From assembly GCF_003952485.1 (NCBI RefSeq), contig NZ_CP034447.1, forward strand, positions 3,486,501 to 3,550,500: a stretch of 64,000 bases of DNA, read 5' to 3'. This DNA is from Mesorhizobium sp. M1E.F.Ca.ET.045.02.1.1 (GTDB lineage: Bacteria > Pseudomonadota > Alphaproteobacteria > Rhizobiales > Rhizobiaceae). The translations under genes were made by a program, and so were the position numbers. Positions 54,073 through 63,861 of the stretch are shown here, in pieces. Numbering within the stretch: the stretch's first letter is position 1; every line of letters begins with the position of its first letter. The notes beneath the pieces were generated by a model. The model did not search any database, had not been told where the DNA came from, and saw only the letters and a list, made by a program, of their open reading frames with translations.

Positions 54073-54546
54073 ATGATCAAGGTCCCGATGACAGGCGAGG
54101 GGTTCGCGTCATTGAAGGAAGAACTGCGCTGGCGCCAGCAGGAAGAGCGTCCGCGCATCATCGAGGCGATCTCCGAAGCGCGCTCGCATGGCGACCTGTC
54201 CGAAAATGCCGAGTACCACGCCGCGAAAGAGTCGCAGAGCCACAATGAGGGCCGTATCAACGAGCTTGAGGACCTGATCGCGCGCGCCGAGGTGATCGAC
54301 GTCACGAAGCTCAGCGGCGACAAGGTGAAGTTCGGCGCGACCGTCGTGCTGGTCGACGAGGATACCGAGGAAAAGAAGACCTATCAGATCGTCGGCGACC
54401 AGGAAGCGGACGTGAAGTCCGGCCGCATCTCGATCTCCTCGCCGATCGCGCGTGCGTTGATCGGCAAGGAAGTCGGCGACGCCATCGAGGTCAACGCTCC
54501 GGGCGGCGCCAGGGGGTACGAGATCGTCCAGGTGCAGTTTATCTAG
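54073..54546 (+). CDS. greA: Transcription elongation factor GreA
   Basis: GreA enters the RNA polymerase secondary channel and stimulates cleavage of backtracked transcripts. The 157-aa protein has the N-terminal coiled coil with the acidic tip loop ([19 protein letters not shown]) and the C-terminal FKBP-like domain ([40 protein letters not shown]). It overlaps the 3' end of the convergent waaC gene by four bases. Confidence 0.97.
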   Translation: MIKVPMTGEGFASLKEELRWRQQEERPRIIEAISEARSHGDLSENAEYHAAKESQSHNEGRINELEDLIARAEVIDVTKLSGDKVKFGATVVLVDEDTEEKKTYQIVGDQEADVKSGRISISSPIARALIGKEVGDAIEVNAPGGARGYEIVQVQFI

Positions 54547-55535
54547 CTCTTAATCTCCCCCCTTGCGGGGGAGAAAGCGCGCTGTGCCAGCAGCCGTTCC
54601 GCTTCAGCCATCACCTCGGCCGGCGTCACCCTGCCGCCTGCGGGCGCCAGCAGGGTCGAGGAGAACGGCCCGCGCGGGCCGGTCAAGCCCGGCTCCGTCG
54701 CCAGGAATATGGCGACCGTCGGAAGGCCGAAGGCGCTGGCGAGGTGGGTGAGACCGGTGTCGGCGCCGATCACCAGCGTCGACCGGCCGAGGATCGCGGC
54801 GATCTCGGCAAGCGGCGATTTTGGGACCAGCACCGTTTTCGGCACGTCGCCAGCGATCGCTTCGGCGACACGCTTTTCCTGTTCGTTCGACCAGGTGACG
54901 ACCGGCGCGAATTGCCTGGCCACCAGTTGGCGCGCGGTCTCGATCCAGTCGTCGACCGGCCATTTCTTGTCCTCGCGGCTGGTGCCGTGCAGCAGGAAGG
55001 CAAGCCTGCCTTCAAGGATGGGAAGGTTACCTGCCGGCGGCACTATGCCGGACCCGAGACGGGAAAGATCGGGCTCGTAGCCAAGCGCCAGGCCGAACAG
55101 CCGCCGCGTGCGCTCGATGGCGTGCAGGTCGCGCGGGACCGCGTATCCGCGATCGTAGAACAGCGTTGCCGAGGGCTCGCGGACGCTCGAACGGTCGAAG
55201 CCGGCGATCGGTGCGCCAGCCTGCCTGGCGACAACGGCCGACTTCAACAGCCCCTGGGCGTCGATGACCAGGTCATAATGACCAGCACGCAGCGCGCGGC
55301 GCAGGCCGGCCATCTCGCGCCAAGTGCCGCCGTCAAGTGGCTTCCTGCGCCAACGCCGGATCGCCACCTTGTGGATAGACTTTATCGCTGGATGCAAGGC
55401 GACGACGCCGGCAAAGGCCTCTTCCACGCACCAGTCGAAGCTTATGTCCGGGCGATCGCGGAGCGCATCCTCGACAGCCGGGAAGGTATGGATGACATCA
55501 CCCATCGACGATGTCTTGACGATCAGCACCTTCAT
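54543..55535 (-). CDS. waaC: Lipopolysaccharide heptosyltransferase I
   Basis: The 330-aa GT9-family enzyme adds the first L-glycero-D-manno-heptose to Kdo of the LPS inner core, at the cytosolic face of the inner membrane. Motifs are [59 protein letters not shown], and the donor-site [19 protein letters not shown]. It is the last gene of a tight hldD-waaF-waaC operon. Its ATG overlaps the waaF stop by four bases. Confidence 0.93.
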   Translation of the reverse strand: MKVLIVKTSSMGDVIHTFPAVEDALRDRPDISFDWCVEEAFAGVVALHPAIKSIHKVAIRRWRRKPLDGGTWREMAGLRRALRAGHYDLVIDAQGLLKSAVVARQAGAPIAGFDRSSVREPSATLFYDRGYAVPRDLHAIERTRRLFGLALGYEPDLSRLGSGIVPPAGNLPILEGRLAFLLHGTSREDKKWPVDDWIETARQLVARQFAPVVTWSNEQEKRVAEAIAGDVPKTVLVPKSPLAEIAAILGRSTLVIGADTGLTHLASAFGLPTVAIFLATEPGLTGPRGPFSSTLLAPAGGRVTPAEVMAEAERLLAQRAFSPARGEIKS

Positions 55536-56539
55536 GCGGCTGCCGGAACCCTAAGCAGCCGGTCGGCCGCGGCAGCGACCCGTGCGACGTCGAGCGTCTT
55601 CAGGCAGTTGAGATGGCCGAGCGGGCAGGTCTTGCTGTGGCAGGGCGAGCAGGAAAGATGAAGCCAGATCAGTTCCGAGCGATCGGTCAGCGGCGGCGTG
55701 TTCTCGGGCGAGGTCGAGCCGTAGACGGCGACGATCGGCGTGCCGACGGCGGCCGCGACATGCATCAGCCCGCTGTCGTTCGAGACCGCAAGCTTCGCCG
55801 CGGCGATCAGGTCGATGGCATCCTCGAGCCGCGTCCTGCCGGCAAGATCGACAGAGCCCGGCGCGAGCCTTGCGATCTCGCCGGTAACCTCGGCGTCGTT
55901 CTTCGAGCCGAGCAGGGCGACACCCAAACCTTTTGCCATCATTCCTCGTGCAAGCTCGGCATAATGTTCGCTCGGCCAGCGTTTTGCCGGGCCGAACTCG
56001 GCGCCAGGCATCAAGGCGACGAATTTCTTTTCGTCGAGCCCGAACCGCGCCAGCAGATCCGTCTGGTTGGCTGTGTCGACAGTGAGCTTCGGCGCGCGAA
56101 ACGTGCCGCCGCGCGCAAGGCCGAAATAAGCGCGCGCCGTGCGCCGCTTGAGGGCGTCGGGCAGGGGAACGATATCGGTCAGCAGGCCGTAGCGCATTTC
56201 CCTCAAATTGCCGACGCGGCGCGAAATGCGGGCAAAGAACGGGATCAGCGCCGATTTCCAGCTTCCCGGCAGCACATAGGCCATGTCGTAGCGGCCGCGC
56301 AGCAGGCGGCCGAAGCGCCTGCGGCTGCGGAATTCCAGCGCGCCGGGCATCAGCGGAAAGTCGATCTGACAGCGTATTTCGGGCATGCGCTTGACCAAGG
56401 GTGCGGCCCAGCCAGGCGCCAGCACGTCGATCGCGGCGTTCGGATGCTGTTCCTTCAGCGCCGAAAACAGGCACTGGGCCATGACCATGTCGCCCACCCA
56501 GCGTGGGCCGATCACGAGGATCGTTGGGCTCTCAGCCAT
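55532..56539 (-). CDS. waaF: Lipopolysaccharide heptosyltransferase II
   Basis: The 335-aa GT9 enzyme adds the second inner-core heptose. Motifs are [59 protein letters not shown], and [20 protein letters not shown] with [15 protein letters not shown]; the Cys-rich end [16 protein letters not shown] is usual for WaaF. It overlaps hldD by 28 bases and waaC by four, showing strong coupling. Confidence 0.95.
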   Translation of the reverse strand: MAESPTILVIGPRWVGDMVMAQCLFSALKEQHPNAAIDVLAPGWAAPLVKRMPEIRCQIDFPLMPGALEFRSRRRFGRLLRGRYDMAYVLPGSWKSALIPFFARISRRVGNLREMRYGLLTDIVPLPDALKRRTARAYFGLARGGTFRAPKLTVDTANQTDLLARFGLDEKKFVALMPGAEFGPAKRWPSEHYAELARGMMAKGLGVALLGSKNDAEVTGEIARLAPGSVDLAGRTRLEDAIDLIAAAKLAVSNDSGLMHVAAAVGTPIVAVYGSTSPENTPPLTDRSELIWLHLSCSPCHSKTCPLGHLNCLKTLDVARVAAAADRLLRVPAAA

Positions 56540-57459
56540 TCGACATAGTCTCTGACGCCGGTTTCGACGGTTCGGAATTGGCCATTGTAGCCGGCCGCGC
56601 GCAAGCGGGACATATCGGCCTGCGTGAAACTCTGATAGCTGCCCTTGAGGTGGTCAGGGAAGGGGATGAATTCGATCTCACCCTTGCCGAGTGTGCCGAT
56701 CACCGTCTCGGCGATGGCGCGGAACGGCTGGGCGCGGCCCGTGCCGCAGTTGAAGATGCCGCTCAGGCCTCGTTTCCAAAGCCACAGATTGACCTCGGCG
56801 ACATCGCCGACATGGATGAAGTCGCGGCTCTGCTCGCCCGGACCGAAGCCATCATAGGCGCCGAACAGCTTCGGGTTCTGGCCTTGCTCGACCTGGTTGA
56901 AGAGATGGAAGGCAACCGATGCCATGGCGCCCTTGTGCGCCTCGCGCGGTCCGTAGACGTTGAAATAGCGTAGCCCCGTCACCTGCGAATGGTCGGTGTC
57001 GACGTTGCGGCGGACGTAATCGTCGAAGAGCTTCTTGGAATAGGCATAGACGTTGAGCGGGCGCTCGCACTCGGGCTCCTCGCGGAATTCGCTGCCGCCA
57101 CCATAGACCGAGGCCGACGAGGCATAAAGGAAGGGCACGCGCAGCGCGAGGCAAGCGTGCAGCAGCCGCTTCGAATAGGCATAGTTCACGTCCATCATGA
57201 ACTTGCCGTTCCATTCGGTGGTGGTCGAGCAGGCGCCCTGATGGAAGACAGCCTCGATGCGGCCGAGCCCGCCGTCCTCCAGCCGGGCCAGAAACTCGTC
57301 CTTGTCGAGATAGTCGGCAATGCGGAGGTCGGCCAGATTGGCGATCTTGTGCCCGTCGGTGAGATCGTCGACGACGACGATGTCGTCATGCCCCTCGGCA
57401 TTGAGCGCGGCGACGATGTTGGAGCCGATCATGCCGGCGCCGCCCGTGACGATGATCAT
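56512..57459 (-). CDS. hldD: ADP-L-glycero-D-manno-heptose 6-epimerase
   Basis: HldD converts ADP-D-glycero- to ADP-L-glycero-D-manno-heptose, the donor for WaaC and WaaF. The 315-aa short-chain dehydrogenase-like protein has the NAD(P) motif [36 protein letters not shown], the YAYSKKLFD (YxxxK) catalytic motif, and [16 protein letters not shown]. It is the first gene of the leftward operon, divergent from hldE across 264 bases. Confidence 0.97.
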   Translation of the reverse strand: MIIVTGGAGMIGSNIVAALNAEGHDDIVVVDDLTDGHKIANLADLRIADYLDKDEFLARLEDGGLGRIEAVFHQGACSTTTEWNGKFMMDVNYAYSKRLLHACLALRVPFLYASSASVYGGGSEFREEPECERPLNVYAYSKKLFDDYVRRNVDTDHSQVTGLRYFNVYGPREAHKGAMASVAFHLFNQVEQGQNPKLFGAYDGFGPGEQSRDFIHVGDVAEVNLWLWKRGLSGIFNCGTGRAQPFRAIAETVIGTLGKGEIEFIPFPDHLKGSYQSFTQADMSRLRAAGYNGQFRTVETGVRDYVEWLRAQRSS

Positions 57460-57723
57460 GAAGGCCTCTGGTTCCGTTGCCGATTCCGGCTCTTATAGGG
57501 GACGCCGGTGGGAGTGTCGATAAAGCACGTCAAACGCATGTAGGACGTTCGCTCGGCCACAGTCGCGCCGCAAAGCTCACGCTTCACTCGCGCGTGTTCG
57601 CCCCGGCCCGGCGTTGCGCTGGCCCCAATTGCGGTATATCGGCATCGCGAAGAACCATGGGCGCCGGATTTCCGGCGCTGCAACCCTGATCAAGAAACCG
57701 CCTTTCAGGCGCGTGCCAGTGAG
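57460..57723. promoter_or_regulatory. Divergent promoter region of the two heptose operons
   Basis: The 264-base gap separates hldD-waaF-waaC from hldE-gmhA-gmhB and must hold promoters for both. A hairpin GCGCCGGA-TT-TCCGGCGC lies at 57661-57678 on the hldE side. I see no clear consensus -35/-10 pair. Confidence 0.4.
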
Positions 57724-59214
57724 ATGATCAAGCAGCATCTGCCTTCCCCGGAACCCTTGCATCGTGCCATCGCCCGCTTTGGCGACGTTACCGTGCTGGT
57801 GGTTGGCGACTTCATCCTCGACCGCTTCGTCAGCGGCGTCATCGAGCGCATTTCGCCCGAGGCGCCTATCCCGGTGCTGCATGGGCGGGGCGAGATGCTG
57901 GCCATGGGCGGCGCCGGCAATGTCGTTTCCAACATCGTATCGCTGGGTGGCGCTGCCATCCCTGTGTCCGTGATCGGTGCCGATCAGGCCGGCGACAACC
58001 TCATGCGCATGCTCGGCGAACTCGGCGCCGATACCGATGGCCTGACACAGCGGCAAGACCGCATGACCTCGTCGAAGAGCCGCTTCAGCGCGCTCAACCA
58101 GCAAGTGCTGCGCTTCGACGAGGAGGAGATCAAGCCGCTGTCCCGCGGCGAGCGCGCGACGCTCGTCGAGCATTTCCAGGCAGCGCTTGCGCGCGCCGAC
58201 ATCGTCATCCTGTCCGACTATGGCAAGGGCATCCTGCTCGACGGCGTGGCGGCCGATTTGATCGCGATCTGCCGCGATGCCGGGAAGCCGGTGCTGGTCG
58301 ACCCGAAGGGCCGAGACTATGCGCGTTATGCCGGCGCGACGGCGGTCACGCCCAATCGCAAGGAGCTTGGCGAGGCGGTCGGACGCGCGGTGTTCGGCGA
58401 CGACGAGATCACGGCTGCGGCACGCGACCTGATCGCCGTGCATGACTTCGAGTTCATCGTCGCCACGCGCAGCGAAAAGGGCATGAGCGTCGTCACGGCG
58501 GAGGATGCCCGCCATATCTCGACACAGGCGCGCGAAGTGTTCGACGTCTCCGGCGCCGGCGACACGGTCATCGCAACCTTCGCGCTGTCACTGGCCGCAG
58601 GCGCCGATCGCGTGCAGGCCGCTACAATCGCCAACGCCGCTGGCGGCGTCGTGGTGGGAAAACGCGGCACGGCACGGCTGACGGTCGAGGAGCTCTCCGG
58701 CGCGCTGTTCCGCTCGCACGGGCCGGTCGCCCACAAGGATGCCATTTTGGACGCCAGTGCAGCCGCGCGGATGGTGGCGGCCTGGAAGGAAGAGGGGCTG
58801 ACGGTGGGTTTCACCAATGGCTGCTTCGACATCCTGCATGCCGGCCATGTCAGCCTGCTTCATGCCGCGCGCAGCCAGTGCGACCGGCTGGTGCTCGGCC
58901 TCAACAGCGATGCCTCGGTGCGAAGGCTGAAAGGGCCGGGGCGCCCGGTCAACGACCAGCATGACCGCGCCTGCGTGCTCGCGGCTCTTGCCTCGGTCGA
59001 TGCGGTCGTCGTCTTCGAGGAGGACACGCCGCTGGCGCTCATCGAGGCGCTCTTGCCGGACATCCTGGTCAAGGGCGCGGACTACACCGTCGACACCGTG
59101 GTCGGCGCCGACGTGGTCCAGAAGGCAGGCGGGCGCGTGGTGCTGGTCGACCTCGTTGCCGGCAAAAGCACCACCGGTACGATAGGCAAGCTGCGCGCCG
59201 GCGGCACGAATTGA
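57724..59214 (+). CDS. hldE: Bifunctional heptose-7-phosphate kinase / heptose-1-phosphate adenylyltransferase
   Basis: The 496-aa protein fuses a PfkB-type ribokinase domain (about 1-330; VLVVGDFILDRFVSGVIERI, MGGAGNVVSNIVSLGG, DVSGAGDTVIATFALSLAAG with the catalytic Asp) to a cytidylyltransferase-like domain (about 355-490; GFTNGCFDILHAGHVSLLHA, VLGLNSDASVRRLKGPGRPV). It makes the 1,7-bisphosphate and later ADP-heptose in LPS core-precursor synthesis. gmhA follows seven bases after its stop. Confidence 0.97.
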   Translation: MIKQHLPSPEPLHRAIARFGDVTVLVVGDFILDRFVSGVIERISPEAPIPVLHGRGEMLAMGGAGNVVSNIVSLGGAAIPVSVIGADQAGDNLMRMLGELGADTDGLTQRQDRMTSSKSRFSALNQQVLRFDEEEIKPLSRGERATLVEHFQAALARADIVILSDYGKGILLDGVAADLIAICRDAGKPVLVDPKGRDYARYAGATAVTPNRKELGEAVGRAVFGDDEITAAARDLIAVHDFEFIVATRSEKGMSVVTAEDARHISTQAREVFDVSGAGDTVIATFALSLAAGADRVQAATIANAAGGVVVGKRGTARLTVEELSGALFRSHGPVAHKDAILDASAAARMVAAWKEEGLTVGFTNGCFDILHAGHVSLLHAARSQCDRLVLGLNSDASVRRLKGPGRPVNDQHDRACVLAALASVDAVVVFEEDTPLALIEALLPDILVKGADYTVDTVVGADVVQKAGGRVVLVDLVAGKSTTGTIGKLRAGGTN

Positions 59215-59221
59215 GGATTTC

Positions 59222-59794
59222 ATGTCCGAACTGAACGACTATCTGGTCCGCTCGGCGGCGGCGATCTCGGCGATGGTCGAGCGCGACCTCACCGGTGAAA
59301 TGGAACGCGCGGTGAGCACGGTCGTGACGGCGCTCTCGCAAGGCAAGGCGCTGCTGATCTGCGGCAATGGCGGTTCGGCGAGCGACGCCATCCATATTGC
59401 CGGCGAACTGGTCGGCCGCTTCCTCAAGGAGCGCAAGGCTTACAACGTCATCGCGCTGCCGGCCAATGCCGCCGTGCTGACCGCCTGGGGCAACGACTAC
59501 GGCTTCGACACGGTCTTTTCGCGCCAGGTCGAGGCACATGGATCGGAGGGCGCGGTGCTGCTTGCCATCTCGACCAGCGGCAATTCGCCGAGCATCCTTG
59601 CGGCCGCCGAGCAGGCGCGGGCGATGGGCATGACGGTGATCAGCCTCACCGGCGACACCGGCGGCAAGCTCAGGCCGCTGACCGATATCCTGCTCAACGT
59701 GCCGTCGACCTCGACGCCAATCATCCAGCAGGGGCATCTTTGCCTCTACCACCATCTGTGCGAGGCGGTCGAAGCGCGTCTCAGCAATGGCTGA
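59222..59794 (+). CDS. gmhA: Sedoheptulose-7-phosphate isomerase
   Basis: GmhA converts sedoheptulose 7-phosphate to D-glycero-D-manno-heptose 7-phosphate, the first step of the pathway. The 190-aa SIS-domain protein has LICGNGGSASDAIHIAGELV, GRFLKERKAYNVIALPANAA, LLAISTSGNSPSILAAAEQA, and IIQQGHLCLYHHLCEAVEA with zinc-site His and Gln residues. The gmhB start lies inside its last eight bases. Confidence 0.96.
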   Translation: MSELNDYLVRSAAAISAMVERDLTGEMERAVSTVVTALSQGKALLICGNGGSASDAIHIAGELVGRFLKERKAYNVIALPANAAVLTAWGNDYGFDTVFSRQVEAHGSEGAVLLAISTSGNSPSILAAAEQARAMGMTVISLTGDTGGKLRPLTDILLNVPSTSTPIIQQGHLCLYHHLCEAVEARLSNG

Positions 59795-60437
59795 CGGCGG
59801 CGCTGAGTTTCCGCTTGTCGAGCCCGGCCTGTGGGTCGAGCGGACCAGCGCCAGAACCTTTCCAGCCGGCCTTCCGGCGGTCTTTCTCGATCGTGACGGC
59901 ACGATCAATGTCGATACCAGCTATCCGAGCAACCCTGCAGATATTGTCCTGCGGCCGGAGATGCTGCCGGTCATCCGAACCGCCAACCTTGTCGGGCTTC
60001 CGGCAATCATTGTCTCGAACCAGTCGGGCATCGCGCGCGGCTATTTCGGCTGGCCGGAATTCGCGGCAGTCAATGGCCGACTCTTGCAGCTTCTCGACGC
60101 GGAAGAATGCGAGATCGATCTTGTGCTTGCCTGTGCCTATCATTCAAGCGGCACGGGTGTTCTGGCGGTAGACGATCATCCGATGCGCAAGCCCAATCCG
60201 GGAATGCTCCTGTGCGCCCGCGATCTATTGAACTTAGACACGGGTCGCTCGATCATCGTTGGCGATAAGGCCGACGACATGGAGGCAGGGCGGCGGGCCG
60301 GGCTGGTGGAAGGCTGGCAAGTCGGAAGCCGGGTCAACCGAAAACTTGGCGACGGCGCCTTCACCGCGCGCAAGCTGATGACAGGCAACGATCATCGGAA
60401 GCTGTGCGACGTTATTGCTGAGCGCGGCAGGGTCTAG
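59787..60437 (+). CDS. gmhB: D-glycero-D-manno-heptose 1,7-bisphosphate phosphatase
   Basis: The 216-aa HAD-IIIA phosphatase removes the 7-phosphate of heptose 1,7-bisphosphate. HAD motifs are VFLDRDGTINVDTSYPSNP (catalytic DRD), IIVSNQSGIARGYFGW, MRKPNPGMLLCARDLLNL, and SIIVGDKADDMEAGRRAGL. The structural zinc loop is unusual: the CAYH half is present, but the C-x-C that normally precedes RKPxPG is replaced by DDHPM. It is last in the operon and overlaps the convergent lrp gene by four bases. Confidence 0.9.
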   Translation: MADGGAEFPLVEPGLWVERTSARTFPAGLPAVFLDRDGTINVDTSYPSNPADIVLRPEMLPVIRTANLVGLPAIIVSNQSGIARGYFGWPEFAAVNGRLLQLLDAEECEIDLVLACAYHSSGTGVLAVDDHPMRKPNPGMLLCARDLLNLDTGRSIIVGDKADDMEAGRRAGLVEGWQVGSRVNRKLGDGAFTARKLMTGNDHRKLCDVIAERGRV

Positions 60438-60916
60438 GGCTTCATCTCGAAGGCCACCAGCCCCTCGTCCTTGACGCGACGGATGGTCAGCGCGGTGCGC
60501 ACCGTGTCGACATTGGGGGCCGAGGCGAGCTCCTCGATGACGAAGGTCTGGAAGGTGCCGAGGTCGCTCGCCACGCAGTGCAGCAGGAAATCGGACTCGC
60601 CCGACACCATCCAGGCGTCGCGGACGATCGGCCAGCCGCGCGTGCGTTCGGCGAAGGTCTTCAGCTCTGCATCGGCCTGATGGTGCAGGCCGATCAGGCA
60701 GAAGGCGACGACATCCATGCCGAGCGCCGGCGCGTTGAGGAGCGCGCGGTAGCCGCGGATGATGCCGGCCTCTTCCAGCCGCCTGACGCGCCGCAGACAA
60801 GGCGGCGCCGAGATGCCGACCCGGTTCGACAGTTCGACATTGGTCATGCGCCCGTCATTCTGCAGCTCGCGCAGGATCTTCCAGTCGATGGCGTCGAGAT
60901 CGGCTTTGAGCGGCAT
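60434..60916 (-). CDS. lrp: Lrp/AsnC-family transcriptional regulator
   Basis: The 160-aa protein has an N-terminal helix-turn-helix (LDAIDWKILRELQNDGRMTN, SNRVGISAPPCLRRVRRLEE) and a C-terminal RAM ligand-binding domain (VVAFCLIGLHHQADAELKTF, VSGESDFLLHCVASDLGTF). It is divergent from trxB; in Sinorhizobium an Lrp gene precedes trxB and lsrB in the same way. The start MPLKADLDAIDWK at 60916 is chosen over the frame extension. Confidence 0.92.
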   Translation of the reverse strand: MPLKADLDAIDWKILRELQNDGRMTNVELSNRVGISAPPCLRRVRRLEEAGIIRGYRALLNAPALGMDVVAFCLIGLHHQADAELKTFAERTRGWPIVRDAWMVSGESDFLLHCVASDLGTFQTFVIEELASAPNVDTVRTALTIRRVKDEGLVAFEMKP

Positions 60917-61137
60917 GGTCGGCTTTCGCGCAAGAATCTTTCGCGATTTTGTAATTAGGTTTCGTGCCGGAGGCCATCCCTTTACGATGATTTTTCTGAT
61001 AACGGGCAGCGATATGGCCCGGTATGCATGTGACGAAGCTTTCCGGGGACGAAGGCCGAGTTGCCTTGCTGGCTTGGCGGGCAGCACTTACATTACGCGC
61101 GACAAACCACGGCCTTGAGCCGCAGGGGACTTTATTC

Positions 61138-62112
61138 ATGAACACCAAACATGCGCCCGTTCTCATCATCGGCTCCGGTCCGGCCGGCTATACGGCGGCG
61201 ATCTACGCCGCCCGCGCCATGCTGAAGCCGATGCTTGTCGCCGGCCTGCAGCAGGGCGGCCAACTGATGATCACCACCGACGTCGAAAACTATCCGGGCT
61301 TCGCCGATCCGATCCAGGGCCCCTGGCTTATGGAGCAAATGCTCAAGCAGGCCGAGCATGTCGGCACCGAGATCGTCAACGACATCATCACCGAGGTCGA
61401 CCTCAATGTGCGGCCGTTCCGCGCCGCCGGCGATTCCGGTACGGTCTACACCGCGGACGCCCTGATCATCGCCACCGGCGCGCAGGCCAAGTGGCTGGGC
61501 ATTCCCTCGGAGCAGACCTTCATGGGCTTCGGCGTCTCGGCCTGCGCCACTTGCGACGGCTTCTTCTACCGCGGCAAGGATGTCGCTGTGGTCGGCGGCG
61601 GCAATTCGGCGGTCGAGGAGGCGCTCTACCTCGCCAATCTCGCCAAGAGCGTCACCGTCATCCACCGGCGCGGCGATTTCCGCGCCGAGCGCATCCTGCG
61701 CGAGCGGCTGTTCAAGAAGGACAATGTGCGCGTCATCTGGGATACGGTCGTCGACGAGATCACCGGGCAGCCGGGCAAGGCGCCGCTGCCGCCTTCGGTC
61801 GAGGGCCTGAAGCTGCGCAATGTGGCGACCGGAGACGTGTCGCGGCTGAAGGTCGACGGCGTCTTCGTGGCGATCGGCCACGCGCCGGCGGTCGAGCTCT
61901 TCGCCGGCAAGCTGAAGCAGAAGCCGAACGGCTATCTGTGGACGGCACCCGATTCCACCCGCACCGACGTGCCCGGCGTGTTCGCCGCCGGCGACGTTAC
62001 CGACGACGTCTACCGGCAGGCGGTGACTGCGGCAGGGCTGGGCTGCATGGCCGCGCTCGAGGCGGAGAAATATCTGGCGGGGATCGAAGTTCACCGCGAA
62101 GCGGCGGAATAA
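61138..62112 (+). CDS. trxB: Thioredoxin-disulfide reductase
   Basis: TrxB transfers electrons from NADPH to thioredoxin through FAD and a dithiol. The 324-aa protein has the FAD motif LIIGSGPAGYTAAIYAARAM, the redox centre SACATCDGFFY (Cys136 and Cys139), the NADPH motif VAVVGGGNSAVEEALYLANL, and FAAGDVTDDVYRQAVTAAG. The start at 61138 lies after the weak site CAGGGGAC. lsrB follows 72 bases downstream. Confidence 0.97.
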   Translation: MNTKHAPVLIIGSGPAGYTAAIYAARAMLKPMLVAGLQQGGQLMITTDVENYPGFADPIQGPWLMEQMLKQAEHVGTEIVNDIITEVDLNVRPFRAAGDSGTVYTADALIIATGAQAKWLGIPSEQTFMGFGVSACATCDGFFYRGKDVAVVGGGNSAVEEALYLANLAKSVTVIHRRGDFRAERILRERLFKKDNVRVIWDTVVDEITGQPGKAPLPPSVEGLKLRNVATGDVSRLKVDGVFVAIGHAPAVELFAGKLKQKPNGYLWTAPDSTRTDVPGVFAAGDVTDDVYRQAVTAAGLGCMAALEAEKYLAGIEVHREAAE

Positions 62113-62184
62113 GCGATCGGCTGAGAAAAGCCGTTTAAAAGCCTGATTTTTCATTCAGACGCCAAAGGCAACACGAGGGGAATC

Positions 62185-63081
62185 ATGGCGCTGGACTGGG
62201 ACAAGCTACGCGTGTTTCACGCTGCGGCGGAGGCTGGGTCGTTCACCCATGCCGCCGAGACGCTGCATCTGTCGCAATCGGCGATCTCGCGGCAGGTCAG
62301 CGCGCTGGAGCATGACGTCGGCGTGGCGCTGTTCCATCGCCACGCGCGCGGCCTTGTGCTGACCGAGCAGGGTGAGATGCTGTTTCGCACGGCACATGAC
62401 GTGCTGATGAAGCTGGAGACGATCAAGTCGCGGCTGACCGAGACCAAGGATCGCCCCTCCGGCGTCCTGAGGGTCACGACCACGGTAGGCCTGGGCGCCG
62501 GCTGGCTGACCGAGCGGGTGCAGGAATTCATCGAGCTCTATCCCGAGATCAGCCTGCAGCTCATCCTCGCCAATGAGGAGCTCGACCTCACCATGCGCCA
62601 GGCCGACTGCGCCATCCGCCTGCGGCAGCCGCAGCAGCCGGATCTCATCCAGCGCCGGCTGTTCACCGTGCATTTCCATCTCTATGCGGCCCCTTCCTAT
62701 GTGGCCAAGTTCGGTAAGCCGGCCTCGATCGCCGAGCTCAGGAACCACCGGATCGTCACTTTCGGCGTGCCGGTGCCCGCGCATCTGTCGGAACTGAACT
62801 GGCTGGAGACGGTGGGCGATTTCGAGGGCGGGAAAAGGGTGCCGACGTTGCAGATCAACGACATCCTGTCGATCAAGCGCGCGGTGCAAGGCGGCGCCGG
62901 CATCGCCATGCTGCCCGACTACGTCATCAGCAAGGACTCCAACCTGGTCCAGTTGCTGCCCGAGACCGAGGTGCCGTCCTTCGACACCTATTTCGCCTAT
63001 CCGGATGCGATGAAGAACCAGGCAAAGCTGCATGTGTTCCGCGATTTCATCATCGCAAAGGCGCGCAGCTGGTCATTCTGA
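62185..63081 (+). CDS. lsrB: LysR-family regulator LsrB/VtlR
   Basis: The 298-aa protein has a LysR winged helix (LRVFHAAAEAGSFTHAAETL, SQSAISRQVSALEHDVGVAL) and an effector domain (LQLILANEELDLTMRQADCA, DILSIKRAVQGGAGIAMLPD). Sequence and position directly after lrp and trxB match Sinorhizobium LsrB and Brucella/Agrobacterium VtlR, which affect LPS, redox balance and host interaction, and which act on AbcR small RNAs. A candidate AbcR RNA lies about 780 bases downstream, behind an inverted repeat that could be its binding site. Confidence 0.9.
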   Translation: MALDWDKLRVFHAAAEAGSFTHAAETLHLSQSAISRQVSALEHDVGVALFHRHARGLVLTEQGEMLFRTAHDVLMKLETIKSRLTETKDRPSGVLRVTTTVGLGAGWLTERVQEFIELYPEISLQLILANEELDLTMRQADCAIRLRQPQQPDLIQRRLFTVHFHLYAAPSYVAKFGKPASIAELRNHRIVTFGVPVPAHLSELNWLETVGDFEGGKRVPTLQINDILSIKRAVQGGAGIAMLPDYVISKDSNLVQLLPETEVPSFDTYFAYPDAMKNQAKLHVFRDFIIAKARSWSF

Positions 63082-63102
63082 GACGCCGTCGGGCGTAAGC
63101 TG

Positions 63103-63600
63103 CTACCCGCGCCAGGGCGTGATGCGCGGCAGCCAGCCGGGCACGGCGCGGCGGTAGGTTTCGTATTCGGCGCCATAGCGACGGGCGAGCGTCGGCTCCT
63201 CGTAGACCTTGACGAAGGAGATCATCGCCGCCGCGGCGATCAGGCCGTAGACGAAAACGGCCCAGCTCGAAAAGATGAGCACCTGGCCGAGGATGATCGA
63301 GAGCACCGCGACGTACATGGGATTGCGCACATGGCGGTAGATGCCGCCGACCACCAGTTTCTCGGTGGGCGCCACGGGGGCGGGGGTGCCAAGGCCCTCC
63401 AGGGCGAAGCGGGCGAAGGCGTGAAGCAGGATCCCCGCCGCACCGATCACCAGGATCCAGCCCAGAGGCACGAAACCCGGCACCATGGACAGCGGCATGC
63501 GATAATGGTCGGTCAGCAGCCAGGGTATCAGCCCTGCGACCACGCCAGGTGCCGCAATCAGGAACAGCGCACTGCCGGCGATTGCCGAAAAAGTCCGCAT
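63103..63600 (-). CDS. Isoprenylcysteine carboxyl methyltransferase-like membrane protein
   Basis: The 165-aa protein has four or so transmembrane helices (FSAIAGSALFLIAAPGVVAG, VPLGWILVIGAAGILLHAFA, VAVLSIILGQVLIFSSWAVF, VYGLIAAAAMISFVKVYEEP) and the ICMT/PEMT motifs GIYRHVRNPMYVAVL and EEPTLARRYGAEYETYRRAV with VPGWLPR. Bacterial members methylate lipids or small molecules; the substrate is unknown. The ATG at 63600 is chosen over the frame to 63705. It is convergent with lsrB. Confidence 0.88.
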   Translation of the reverse strand: MRTFSAIAGSALFLIAAPGVVAGLIPWLLTDHYRMPLSMVPGFVPLGWILVIGAAGILLHAFARFALEGLGTPAPVAPTEKLVVGGIYRHVRNPMYVAVLSIILGQVLIFSSWAVFVYGLIAAAAMISFVKVYEEPTLARRYGAEYETYRRAVPGWLPRITPWRG

Positions 63601-63793
63601 CAGGCCCTTCCTGCCGCAAAAATAACCGCGACCTGCCCGAGTCCGCATCATTTTGAATTTAGCGTATTTCGGGAGCAGAATCCGACCCGATTTGCATATC
63701 AGCAATCGCTTTCAGTGCGAAAATGCCCAAGATTCGGCGATTTTTTTCTGGTCCTATCGGTCCATGGAATGGGTTGGACCACAGCCTGCGTCT

Positions 63794-63816
63794 TTTTGCA
63801 TGCGTGTGTTGCAAAA
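63794..63816 (+). promoter_or_regulatory. Candidate LysR-type operator upstream of the sRNA
   Basis: The perfect inverted repeat TTTTGCA-N9-TGCAAAA is centred about 56 bases before the predicted sRNA start, the usual place for the recognition site of a LysR-type activator. LsrB/VtlR, encoded nearby, is the obvious candidate binder. Confidence 0.5.
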
Positions 63817-63824
63817 TAGATGCT

Positions 63825-63861
63825 TGTTTCTTGGGCATGATGAGCACATATATAGTTCATC
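63825..63861 (+). promoter_or_regulatory. Predicted promoter of the AbcR-like sRNA
   Basis: A -35-like TCTTGGGC at about 63828-63835 and an AT-rich -10 TATATA at 63849-63854 lie at a suitable distance; transcription would begin near 63861. The positions are inferred from spacing only. Confidence 0.45.
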
